Part shown: piece by piece, positions 1 through 12,500 of the stretch
How the letters are laid out: every line of letters begins with the position of its first letter
Position numbering within the stretch: the stretch's first letter is position 1
DNA from: Owenia fusiformis
Taxonomy: Eukaryota; Annelida; Polychaeta; Sabellida; Oweniidae
Assembly: GCA_903813345.2 (NCBI GenBank)
Contig: CAIIXF020000007.1
Coordinates: forward strand, 19,579,564-19,643,563
Direction: 5' to 3'
DNA: 64,000 nucleotides
Translations under genes and position numbers: made by a program
Notes under the pieces: model-generated
The model's input: the letters and a program-made list of their open reading frames with translations, nothing else
Databases searched by the model: none
Told to the model about the DNA's origin: nothing

Positions 1-2
1 CA

Positions 3-272
3 TTGGCATCCATAAATTGCAGTTTCTGCACAAAAAGAAATTATTTCTGTTTTTTGGGTCACCGTGAACCTCCGGCTTCTGAAGTGATCCATTCTTTCAG
101 TCGTCCTGAGAAGTTTAAAGTGACCCTGAAGTACACAGCAGAGGTCAAATTCATACACGCGGGTAGATTGAAAACACGTAAACATTTTGGGCAATTCACC
201 ATAGTTATTGCAATCAGTGACATTTCGATGGAACCGCACCAGCGACTAACCAGCACAAGTACATTTGAATAG
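3..272. other. Unassigned open stretch at window edge
   Basis: Both strands are open over most of this segment (89 codons on +, 73 on -). I recognise no domain in either reading. It lies next to the repeat block starting near 340, so it could be repeat-derived or an exon whose neighbours lie outside the window. No function is proposed. Confidence 0.15.
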
Positions 273-1161
273 GTTGACACCGTTGTAAAAACGCAATATC
301 AGCACAGATGGGTTTTTGGACATGACTTGTATAACGGTAGGGTTTATCGTGGTAACCTCCTATCACACCAAACTAGTTCTTACCCGTACTTGCCAGTTCT
401 ACGAAAACGTCGTAAAACGGGCTCAATCTGGCCGTGGTCGGGAAATATGTCTAAAATGATTATGGCTACTTCTTTCATAAACAGTCTTCAATACGTCCAT
501 CTCATTTGCAGTTCGTTCAGGTCGCACCACGTCGGTGTGCAACGTCGTATAACGAGTCCCTTAGTCTAGAAGGTCATCATGACCTGATTACAAAACGGTA
601 AGGTCGCCATCGAATTTTGAATCGATTCAAAATTCTAAATCACATTCCCCAGTGGCGGATCCAGGAACCAACAAGGGCGGGGGGGCCAAATTTCCAGTCA
701 GAGAAAAAAACTTCCAAAAAACTTCTTACCCCCCTATCACACCAAACTCGTTCTTACCCGTTCTTGCCAGTCCTACGAAAACGTCGTAAAACGGGCTCAA
801 ACTGGCTGTGGTCGGGAAATATGTCTGAAATAATTAGCTTCTTCGTTCTTTAACAGTCTCCAATACGTCCATCTCGTTCGCAGTTCGTTCAGGTCGCACC
901 ACGTCGGTGTACAACGCCGTAGAGCGCGTCCCTTAGTCTAGAAGGTCATCATGACCTGATAACAGAACGGTATGGTCGCAATCGAATTTTGAATCGATTC
1001 AAAATTCTAAAATCACATTCCCGTCTGAGAACGTTCATAAAGTTCAAAAATAGACCTTAGAAAGTTGCAGCTACGTTCATTCCGTTCGCACACAGTTTAG
1101 AACCAGTTTTGAAGAACGCAGTGGCAACTTGTTTGGTGTGATAGCTATATTTTTGCTAACT

Positions 1162-1342
1162 CGTTCATAAGCAGTGTTAAATACGTTCTTAATCAGTTTA
1201 AACCCGTTTGCAATGAGTTCTACCTCGTTCTCAACACGTCCTCAGACAGTTCCACTCGTTGTTAAAACGTCCCTAGTAGGATTGAAGTACGACGGTTCCG
1301 TTCGTAGTACGTCCAGCTCGTCGTTAGTACGTTGTCACTCGT
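1162..1342. repeat. Degenerate array with 10-11 nt period (CGT/AGT phased)
   Basis: CGT or AGT triplets start at 1162, 1173, 1184, 1195, 1205, 1216, 1226, 1237, 1248, 1257 and 1268, then CGT again at 1299, 1310, 1319, 1330 and 1340. The average step is about 10.5 bases, one DNA helical turn. The bases between triplets vary, so this is not a simple tandem repeat. A related copy lies near 1934-2120, and a shorter run at 844, 855, 866, 875, 886. Confidence 0.65.
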
Positions 1343-2120
1343 TCTAATTGTAGAACGTGACGACCACGAAAACATTTTGAGCATTGTCTAAGTTCTAGAG
1401 GACCTACCCGTTCGAGTTCGTTCGTTGAAGTTTGTAAATAGACCCCAAACGGTTCTAAGTAAGTCCAGTCCGTTCGTACACAGTTGAAGCTCGTTTTCGA
1501 GAACGAAGTGAAAACTAGTTTGGTGTGATAGTAGGGCAATATGCCCCAATGACCAATAAACCGTGGTGTCGTTCCAAGTACTTTCGATGAAGTTTGTAAA
1601 TAGATCCCAAACGGTTCTTAGTTCGTCCAGTCCGTTCGTATACAGTTGAAGCCCGTTTTCGAGAACGTAGTGAGAACTAGTTTGGTGTGATAGTAGGGTT
1701 AGGGACCCAAAAAAATTTTGGGCCCCTAAAACCGAAAAGTGAGCACAAATTTTGAAATTTTTGAAGCCCATTTTCTTCAAAATTTGGCCTAAAATAAGGC
1801 CTTAGAAGGCCTTTTTTCGGGGCCCAACTTAGGGGGAGGGGGCGGGTCCCACGCCCCCCCCCCCCTCCGGATCTGAACCAGTTTTGAAGAACGCAGTGGC
1901 AACTTGTTTGGTGTGATAGCTATATTTTTGCTAACTCGTTCATAAGCAGTCTTAAAAACCTTCTTTATCTAAACCCGTTTGCAATTAGTTTTACCTCGTT
2001 CTTGATACGTCCTCGGACAGTTCAACTCGTTGTTAAAATGTCCCTAGTATAGGATTGAAGTACGACGTTCCGTTCGTAGTATGTCCAGCTCGTCGTTAGT
2101 ACGTTGTCACTCGTTCTTAT

Positions 2121-2633
2121 TGGAGAGGTTAAGCTTTGCATATATAATCGAAACTGAACCTGTACGTACCACTCGACCATATACAAATTCATGTAGCCTT
2201 CTCATATAAATAGCCGTTCAAATCCAGTGTTTGTTTAGACTACACCATAGCGTGTGTAATGATTCTATAGTATGTCATTGATGCGGTTTTATGGCTGGTT
2301 TTCTAATACATATTTTAAACGAGCTCGTTTCGTAAGATTTTTGGCGCTAAATCACGCATGACATACATCATCGTGTTCAGCAAGAATTCAACTGTGCATC
2401 GAAATCAAAATTGACAGCATAGTGTTCAATAGACACGAGTAAAATGGTTCCCGTTGACCCAACGTCAAATTTCAAATTATCCCGTTCTAAACCCGAAACT
2501 CTGATGCTGAAAGAGTATCTGAAGTAGACTAAGCGCGCATAAAACTATGAGCGCTCGATACATTCCTTTGTTAATTTTTGTACTTTGCGTTCACGGTTAC
2601 GTTGTGAAAAACATCGTTAGCTTAACCTCTCCA
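2121..2633. mobile_element. 513-bp MITE nested in the repeat block
   Basis: Ends are perfect 15-nt inverted repeats, TGGAGAGGTTAAGCT at the left and its complement at the right. The flanks are colinear with an uninterrupted copy of the host repeat at about 1333-1360, so an empty site exists in the same window. The target duplication is unclear (at most about 3 bp). No ORF. Confidence 0.65.
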
Positions 2634-3396
2634 GTGTAGAACGTATCGACCACGAGAACATTTTGAGCATGTTCTAAGTTCTAGAGGACCTACCCGTTCG
2701 AGTTCGTTCGTGTAGTTTGTAAATAGACCCCAAACGGTTCTAAGTAAGTCCAGTCCGTTCGTACACAGTTGAAGCCCGTTTTCGAGAACGAAGTGAAAAC
2801 TAGTTTGGTGTGATAGTAGGGCAATATGCCCCAATGACCAATAAACCGTGGTGTCGTTCCAAGAATTATGTAAGTGTAAGTGCGGTCGGATGAGTTTTTT
2901 TTTGTTTAAAACACGCGACCATGTAATTTGTGCTACGGGGCTTTTTGTTCTTTTTCTTGATACCTGGGAGGAAATCTCATTACCTATTACGCAATGTACT
3001 AGCGACGCGGGTAATTCAAAATTGCACTCTAAGAAATCAAGTTTATTCCAATTAAGTCAAATCGTTTATGTCAAAGATTGCCATCGCCTTTAGTCACCAA
3101 TACTTTCAATTATCTAAACCATTCGACTTTGATAGTAACTAATCACATACAGATGGCGTTTATAAAAATTAAAAATATTTTTAGAATCTTTATTTACGAT
3201 AGCCATTAAGTTGTCATAAACTAAATCATATTATAATCTAATCTGAAATTACAAAAAACTAGGTTTCACTCTTCAAAATCAACTAAAGGCAATGCCCTTT
3301 GGTCCAGTCTTGGCTTTGACTAGATACCAAACCATCTAGTAATCGCGGCAGGCTTCAATCGTGAACTCTAACCCAGCGCACCCATCGGTATCAAAC

Positions 3397-3576
3397 ATGA
3401 TAGGCAACATTGCATTTATAATATTCGGGCTGTCCGTTTGCATCGATGGAAAAATAGTGGATACAGAAGCGGGAAGAGTGGACGGGGACACACTAGATAT
3501 CCACACGGGACATAGAATTAATACTTGGTTTGGCATTCCATTTGCGAAAGCACCAAAAGGAGATTTAAGATGGCGG
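3397..3576 (+). CDS. Esterase exon 1
   Basis: Signal peptide and the start of the esterase fold (DTEAGRVDG, then [15 protein letters not shown]). The donor after 3576 reads GTAAGT, phase 0. An in-frame open stretch reaches back to 3361 but begins with GTG, so the ATG at 3397 is preferred. Confidence 0.88.
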
Positions 3577-6500
3577 GTAAGTCGTGGTTCGCCCTGTGCT
3601 AGTACTTTTAAAAAGGAGCTTCTGTCAAAAACCGTTCGGGAATGATAGATAGACTGGTATTAACAAGTAAAGAAGGAGGCTGTCCCACAAGACCCCCTTT
3701 ATCCGGTGTTTTACTCAATATACAAGGACGGATATAATTAATATAATGTGTTAACTTGTTCTGAATCTATGACTTAAAGATTCTCCAAATCAGCAAAACA
3801 ACTGTTGCAGGCTATGTGATAAGTGATGGCTGATTTGTGTCTAGTGAATGTTTTCTGTCGATCTTTGAAACTGGATTTCTTGATTTTGTTGCATGTCTTT
3901 AATATATGTTTCAAAAAATAAATAATAAATTAAGATGGTCTGCGATCTAAATCAATTGGTCGCGTTCTCATTTTTTCAGTAATTAGCTTAAGAGTGTTAA
4001 ATATTATGAATATTATACCTGTATGCACCCAAGCCCATGGCACTCTGTACAAACATAAATATGTTTGACTTTTATATGTATATCACATCTATTATCATAT
4101 CAAAAACGAAAAAATGACAATTTATCTCAATAGGAACATGAGCCAAGGTATTGAACTGATGATTTGATCCACTTCAAATTGATTACTTTTAATTCATTAA
4201 CACTCGCTGGATTTATTTATATTTAGCCTACTGTTTAAATGATAAGTCAATCATGCCTATATTTTGTTGTAGCCGCCACAGAAGCCAGATCCGTGGCAAG
4301 GCACGAGACCAGCCAAAGAGTTCGGCAGCGCATGTCCACAATTAAGCCTACTCATTACGGCAACCAATCTACTCTTTGACAACTTTGATGAGGATTGTCT
4401 CAACCTAAATGTGCATTCTCCCGAGGTAAGTTAATTCATTCGTTACCCTAATCTTACACACCTTTATCTACAGTATTTTAGTGTAAAGTACCAGAACTTA
4501 TGTTAAATTCTTGTGGATCACTCTGTATCTAGTCGCATATAAACGCCTGTGTCAAGTATGTTATTTGAGATTTATTACTTGGATTATAAAAAATGTAACT
4601 TTGTTTTGTGCGATAGAGATGTCAAATATTAAACTTAGAGGCCATTTCACTTTAAATAATATGAAATATGCACATGCATAAAGTGCATTTGGACTCATAT
4701 TAAGTAAAACCTGTAAAGTGGAACACCTCTCTAAGTGAAACACCTCCATAAGTGGAACACTTTTCATAGTCCACCCAAACCCTTGACTAATTGTGTATAA
4801 ATGAACCTCTGTAGGTGGAACACTTCCCAAGTGGAACACTTTTTAGATGTACCAAAGATGTTTACATAGGTTTTACTGTAATAGACATATTGCTTAGTTT
4901 TGGAGGTATGTACATTCAATCGTTTTGATCGGAGACCCTCCCATAGCTTCTACATATCTATGCACAATTCTTTGTGGAAAATGAGAAGAGGTGGATACTA
5001 ACCGTGATTCGATGGTAACAGGAAACGAACTAATAAATAGATTCAAAAATTTTATTTATTTTAAATGTTCATAAATTATAAATGTTTTGTAGTTCCTGGG
5101 TCGAAAAGGTGAGCATTTATAACCCTGATAATACTTCATACATTCCAAAACAATCCTAGACGGCTTAAGGTATGAGCTCTTGCAAAACAAAAGGTACATT
5201 TTACGAATGTTGAGTTTGGATTACTCTATACAAGACATACATAATATGTTTGAGCTTATGTATCTTTTCCAAGTAGTCTTGCAAATATGTTTGAATTTAT
5301 ACTCTTTCAAGATGTCTTGGAGACAGCCCACTAGGTACATCTCTATGAAAAATGAAGAATCATCCGTTTCCTCTTTTCTTACTTTTTGTAAAAATACATC
5401 CGGATCAAATAAATATATTCTAGAAAGCTTGGCTAGAAATAGAAAACGTGTGGCGAGGTTTTCAGCCAACACGATGATAATTCTTCTTTGAATGCAGTAT
5501 TTCGTTCAGCGCAATACTTCAAAACCGGAGTGTGGTTACCTTGTTCTTAACGTTACGTTTCAAGTTAGCTTGTTTAGGTCGAGATAAATATGCAGCGTAA
5601 AATATAGGGATAAACAGTACGGTGTATATTTTCTACATCAATAATGTGAAGCTACGGCCGTCGTACTGTTGTCATAAAGCAAATGTGACAGAGGTTTCTG
5701 AGCCCTTGAATCCAAAACGTTTTAGCCAATATATCGAACTGTACATCAAGAGACGGTGAGAGATTCTGTTTCAATAGACTGTAAATTGAGAAAATAGTCT
5801 TTCGTGAAGCTGAATGCAATGATCGAATATTTTAGCCCAATCATGTCAATTCTCCCCCCAAACCTGCAAATGGCTACCCAGTGATGATATGGATACACGG
5901 GGGAGGGTATTCTAGTTCCGCCAATGTCCAGTATCCAGGTCATTTCATGGCATCTAAAGGAGTGGTAGTGGTCACAATCAACTACAGGCTGGGATTCATG
6001 GGTAAGTACATTCATTACAATCATGACTTCTAGAACAATTCAATCGGCTAAAAAGACCAATCGACCCCACAATTCACTGAGAATAAAGCTGTCTTCTGGG
6101 GAAACTCAAATCATAATTTTGATTTACATCCATTGAATGAAAGGAAACAAAGTTCGACAATCTAGTTGCACATGTATATTTAGTTTTTCGCCCAGAAACT
6201 GGTTTAAGAGTTGCAACGAATTCGAAGCACTAACACCGAAACTGCCCATCTCTGTTACCAGGTTTCTTGACGACCGAAGATGAACATGCTCCAGGAAATT
6301 ATGGGATGTTGGATCAGGTAAGCTTGTAGTGCAGTGGATAAGGTTGTTAAATGTGTTATAATTTGTTTGCATGAATGTCGCGATCTTTGTTGTGATATTG
6401 TTGTGCCATAATGTCGGCTGTATGGATTGTTATGATGTGTTTTTGGTGGCTCTTATACAGGGAGAGCTACATTGCAAAAATAAGATAACTCGGTCAATAC

Positions 6501-9500
6501 ATAAGATTAAATAGTTGATCATCATATATCAAAAGGAAGGTTATCTTATTTCTTAAATGATATTGATATATAGAACACTATTTTCAAACACTCATATTTG
6601 AACATACCTTACATTGGGGTGAAAGATAATAAATTCCTGATTATAGGGTATTTTATCATATACCAAGAGAAAAAGAATTTAATAGCTGATCCTAAACAAA
6701 ATACTAAGATTAAACAATTTTTTGTCAAACATGTTTTGGCTTCATTTTTCTGATCTAATCACTTTTCGCCCACCCTTTGCTAAATGGCGTGCACGGACCT
6801 GGGGATGTGTGTCAGCTTTAAGCATTAATCCCTGCCTTATTAAAAAAGCTAATCATGTGTTTAAAATATCATTTTGAAGTATTTTTATACGCATTTCAGA
6901 GATATTATTTTTTCTAGAAAAGTTTGATGTGATATACCATATTTTTAAAATTGAATATACCCCGACATGGTCAAATACTACGTTGTCCATGTATATCAAA
7001 TTTTGCTAACGCTTCATGTGAATTTCCTGACCGTTTTTCAAAAATTCAAAAACATTTTCGAAATATTGTCCTCGAGATCTTGTTACTCTGTGAATTTCTT
7101 CATGATTGGATAAGGATAAAGTTTCGGTTGACATAAACTTGCAAAAATGTAACGCTTGTCGTTTTTGACCTTATGAGTGTTGGCAAAAGGAGGAATTTTT
7201 TAACTACAGAGATCTCAACCACAACTTGTATTTACATTACATTGACCAATTGATAAGGGAAAATAATGTATCATTGGTATCTTCATTGGTACCTCCTTTT
7301 CCCAACACTACATACAAAACTAACCACGCAATTGTTTTGTTTCTTGTCTAAACTTATACTTTTGACTTAAGATTGTAACTTTCACGGGGTACCATCGAAT
7401 AATTTTGGCAACGTACCGGAGAACGACATTTTACTAAGAAATGGCAATAATTTAGCACAATATATTTTTTAACTAGAGTTCTATTTTGATTTTGACAAAA
7501 GTAAGTATTCCATGCAATAACTATTTCATTCATGAGTTTGTAGGAATTCTGTTGGAACCCAGTTCTGATCAAGTACGAAGTTATTGAAATCGGCGCAGAC
7601 GGCCTTTACTCCGAAAGATGGTTTTTCGATTATAACTTTTCACAACATTTAAGTATAGACTTTTGAAAAAAGTACAGAATAGTCCTTATACTTTTGAATA
7701 ATTCTGTTATTTCTGATTCACACGACTCTGATTTGTTTAATTAAAAAAAAAGTTTTAAAAATATTACTTAGGAACGTAACCGGAGCTGGGAACGTAACCG
7801 GAGCAGATCAGTTGAATTATTTAATCAAAAAAATTAAAATATATGATTTAAAGCACACTAATTTAAAAACATACGGGATTGTTCGAATGCGTATTTATTA
7901 ATATATATGCTTTAAATCATATATTTTATTTTTTTAAATTATATAATTCAACTGATCTGCTCCGGTTACGTTCCCAGCTCCGGTTACGTTCCTAAGTAAT
8001 ATTTTTAAAACTTTTTTTTTAATTAAACAAATCAGAGTCGTGTGAATCAGAAATAACAGAATTATTCAATAGTATAAGGACTATTCTGTACTTTTTTCAA
8101 AAGTCTATACTTAAATGTTGTAAAAAGTTATAATCGAAAAACCATCTTTCGCAGTAAAGTCCGACTGCGCCGATTTCAATAACTTCGTACTTGATCAGAA
8201 CTGGGTTCCAACAGAATTCCTACAAACTCATGAATGAAATAGCCATTGCATGGAATACTTACTTTTGTCAAAATCAAAGTAGAACTCTAGTTAAAAAATA
8301 TATTGTGCTAAATTATTGCCATTTCTTAGTAAAATGTCGTTCTCCGGTACGTTGCCAAAATTATTCGATGGTACCCCGTGACTTTATTGTTAATAATCCT
8401 GGCAGATTACGAGCGTCAACGCACCTATTTATGATATAAGTTCATATGAAATCCACGCATATGTGGGAAATAAGTACACATACATGCATACATTATTACA
8501 TTTTACATAACATTTTACAAAATGACTGTTATAATGCCTAGGTGATGGCTATGCAATGGGTACAAGACAACATTGCAAGGTTTGATGGAGATCCTAACAT
8601 GGTTACACTTTACGGGCAGAGTGCAGGCGCTAGCAGTGCCGCCTTACACGTCCTTTCGAAACGATCAAAAGGTGAGGGAATAGTAGTCCAAACGAGGGTG
8701 ATATAAATGACCACCTCTGCACTAATGTTCCAATACACCATTGGAAAGCTGAGTGTCCACTTTAAGAATCTGACCTCCAATTAAATTTTTAGGGAATGCA
8801 AATTTAGATATTACCCCTTTCAGCACCAAAGAGTCATTTGTTAATAATGGCAAATACCCCTATGGCCAAAATGGATTATTTTTAGGTTCACAATGTCAAA
8901 TCATAAATGTTTAAGAGTTTGAACCCAGATAGGCTGAGATAGGGGTCATGTAGTGCAGTGACCCCATTATTCTACAACATGCGTCAGAATTTTTGTTCTC
9001 GATACAAGAGAGATTTGATATTTGAAAAAAGTGTGTACATTTGGCGTATTTGGGAATGTACACTTACAAATTACTAATTTTCTCCTAAGAATATTAAGAT
9101 TGCAGCAAGTGTATATTGACTTAAAACATGAGAATATGCACCTTTGACTTAAAATGGGGTATAATCATATCCAATTTTGAATACTTTCTTAGGCATATCA
9201 GTCCATAAAGGCAATCTGAGAATAACATCATTTTTATGTAGAACCTCCCTCATTTGAACTAAGGGGAGATACACAATCACACAATTTATCATAGAGAGTG
9301 TCAAACATGTATTCTTTATGCAACTGAAGTACATACTCCTATTTTATATGAAAAATCAAGTGTGATGTAATTAAAATAGAAACTTGGCAATGTATTCATG
9401 GATATTTGGATAGTACTTTCAAAGAGAAAATGTAAACATAACCACGAAGTTGAAACATTATATTTGTTTGTTATGGATTTTAAGATTGAAAATAGAAACC

Positions 9501-12500
9501 GATTGCTAAAACATATTTCGATTGAAAAAGCATGATTGATTTCTTAATTTACCCCTTGATGATGAAAGGGTTAATATATTACTTTGCATTCATTGAAAAT
9601 TCAAAAGGAGGTTAGATTCTTTATTTAAGCTGACAGCTCTCAGCTTTCCAACGGTGTATTGGAACCTTAGTGCAGAAGGGGTCTCAGAGCACGCAGTACT
9701 TGGGACATCTTGACAATGTCGTCGTACAAAAGAATGAATTTATTTATTCTTTCTTTCTTCACTCTGTATTAGATTTGCATTTTGAGACTATTTGCTTTGT
9801 GAGTCCCATGCATGGCACTTGCTCTGTTGGCCACCATAAGTAAATACCATGTATTATATCTCAGTCCAAACTTTCAGTTAGAGAGACCAGTAAACCCCCT
9901 CATAAATGTACATCTTGTTTTCAGGATTATTCCATCAGATAATCTGCCAAAGTGGTTCAGATTTGACTGAATGGGCAATCAGTCCCCCCGACCTCATTCC
10001 CAAATGGTACACTCAACAACTTGTAGAGGACTTCAACGAGGAGTATCCTGATTGGAATATTCCGACTAATGATTCAAAGGCAATGCTCGATTCCCTCCGA
10101 ACAAAAGACATTTGGGAGATGCTAGAGGCTGACAATGTAACGAGGAAGGTAAGACCAGGGAAGGGGGAAACAACAGTATAATTTCCTGCCCATTACATCT
10201 ATCTGTTTTCAAAAGAAATATGCAGATAGAAGAAAACCATGGAGTTTATAAAAATCACTCTCAACTCAAGAAAGACAGGCAAAGATATCTGTAATTCCTT
10301 TCTTTTTAAGTTCAAAAAACGTTTTAGTGACTTTTGTGTAGTTTTCATTCATTTCGCAATGCCGAAAGTAGGGTTACAACTTCATAGAGTTGTCTTGCAA
10401 AAAAATCGTGGTTACCTCCCTACCCTTTCAAACACAGGGTGTGGGAACAATTAGTTGAGATAATGCATGTCTACCCAGATTGTTTGGATGTTGGCGATAT
10501 GTGCTCGATAGATGAGTGTCGTGACATTAGCAAATCAAGCTCTTACCTCATGCATGTGTGTTCATAATTGCCCTCTGCACTATCATGCACCCACTCTTTA
10601 AGAAGAGATTCTCTTTTATTAATGTGTTTTTCAAGCCTGGTTGGATCAGTCTGGGTTTTGTGCCTGTCGTGGATCATCCCCACAGACCCCGGGATCAAGC
10701 CTTCCTTGAAGACACGCCGTTTAACCTGAGGGATCGAGAGGATTTCGATAAAGACATTAACATCATCAGTGGACTCACTTCAGAGGACGGCTCCCTATAT
10801 GTAATTGCAGGTATTGTATTTATAAAATACAGTCAAAATGTGGTGAAATTTCAATAAAACTGGTATTGATGTGATGAAATTTCAATAAAACTGGTATTGA
10901 TGTGATATTTTAGTAGCCGATAGTTTTGCTTCAAGCCCTTATGATTCTACCCTCTTACCTCGCCTGAATAAAGGAGTAAAAGAGCGGTGAAAAGAGATGC
11001 CCATGGTGCGTGTCCAGAGAAAGGTCTGGGATGTCCAGATGTTGATACAAGACCAGCATCAGTATAGTCAATTAACAATTTGATATCACTCATATCTCGT
11101 TTGAAAATTGTAATGTAATGAAAACTGAAATAAATTATTTTGAAATTGAAATTGAAAATATCAGAATTAAAGTGTCTGAATAGGGAAATTGCAGTTCGTC
11201 CATTTGCGCACATGTTAATAAACCATTACTCCCATAAATCTTGATTCACGAGGTTTCAGTTGCTCCACATTAGAACTATCTTGGAATTTGAAGATACATC
11301 AATGTAGAGACCGCTTAATTTAAACACAGGAGACAGATTCATAAGCATGGTCTCAAGTTCCATTTCCTCAAAAATCTCTTCTCAGAGCCACGCAGTAGTC
11401 TTGTTGTATCCCTTCTGTCAGGGTACATACCAATTTTGGGATCGCCTCTGAATTTTGAATATTGTGCTTATGGGGAAAGGATAAATAAATACATACGAGA
11501 CGTACGTCTCCACTATAAATTCTACTTATGGCGAGTTATGGAGGTTTTATTTCATTATCCCGACGAAGGAAGTTCGGTAGGGATATAGTGAAGCCCTCCG
11601 TCCGTCTGTCCGTCCGTCCGTCTGTCCGTCCGTCAGTCCGTCTGTCCGGAAGATAACTCAAATATTAGTTGACGGATTTTGTTCATATTTGGTGGAAAGA
11701 TGTATATTGATAAATAGTTTTATGCAAAAAAAAAAATTTCAAGATGGCCACCGCTTTAAAAATGACGGGACTTTTTCGCAAAAAGCATAAATTTTTCATT
11801 CTAAACCAAAGTAATTAATATTATTGTTTGAAATTTTGGTAGTATATTCGCAACCTCTATCTATTTCACATATATTCTGTGTTTTTCATCCTGATCCCCA
11901 GGGGCCGTGTATGGGGGGTCAGGAAATTTTTGCTAATTTTTAGATCTTTCTGAAGTATAGCTTTATTATACTCAAATGAAAGGCAATTAAGAGTAGATTG
12001 CAAATATTGTATCTTTTTTCTGACTCGAGCCTCGTAAAATTCAAAATGGCCGTCTAATGTACGATTTCGCAATAATTTATGATCCCTTCAAAGTATGGCT
12101 ATATTATACTCAAATTGAAGGAATTTTGGTGTAGATCACAATTATGGTATTATTTTTCAGATTTGTACCTCAGAAAATTCAAAATGGCTGCTTTGCAGGA
12201 ATTCGCAATTCTAAAATCTAAATTTTTCAATTTTAACCAAAGTAATGAGTATAATTGATTGGAATTCGGTAATTGATATTTTGTTCGTTGGGATTTGCTA
12301 CTCCGCGGAGTTGCCGTTATCTAGTTAGTTATATCTTCTTTGTACAGTGCTCCCTGACTCTCTTGATCGTGGATATAACAGAACCGAGTTCCTTGAGCGA
12401 CTCACTATACTTGCCTATGACCTCAGCTACAACGATATCTATGAGGATGTTACTCAAGCTGTTGCCTTTGAATTCTCTCCTTGGCCACACATCAATGATT

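Larger units (their letters stand above)
340..2860. repeat. Nested block of a repeat family with TTGGTGTGATAG-type ends
   Basis: A core 'TTGGTGTGATAG' or its complement occurs about seven times: complement near 357 and 728, direct near 1124, 1519, 1684, 1905 and 2805. Long direct repeats link 355-610 with 728-1020, 1089-1350 with 1873-2120, and 1390-1575 with 2650-2865. The ends often carry CCCTA next to the core, as terminal inverted repeats would. The ORFs here are translations of these repeats and vary between copies, so they are not treated as genes. C and G runs at 680 and 1850 mark further junctions, with fragments resembling the CAGTGGCGGATCCAGG-type MITEs seen elsewhere in the window. 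No transposase is visible. Confidence 0.7.

Noticed and set aside
1324-2834. ORFs with LLSHQTSFHFVLENGLQLCT
   Set aside because: They follow the end motif of the 340-2860 repeat family, shift frame between copies and have no domain.
7354-8439. Paired ORFs [17 protein letters not shown] on opposite strands
   Set aside because: Arms of the 998-bp foldback element.
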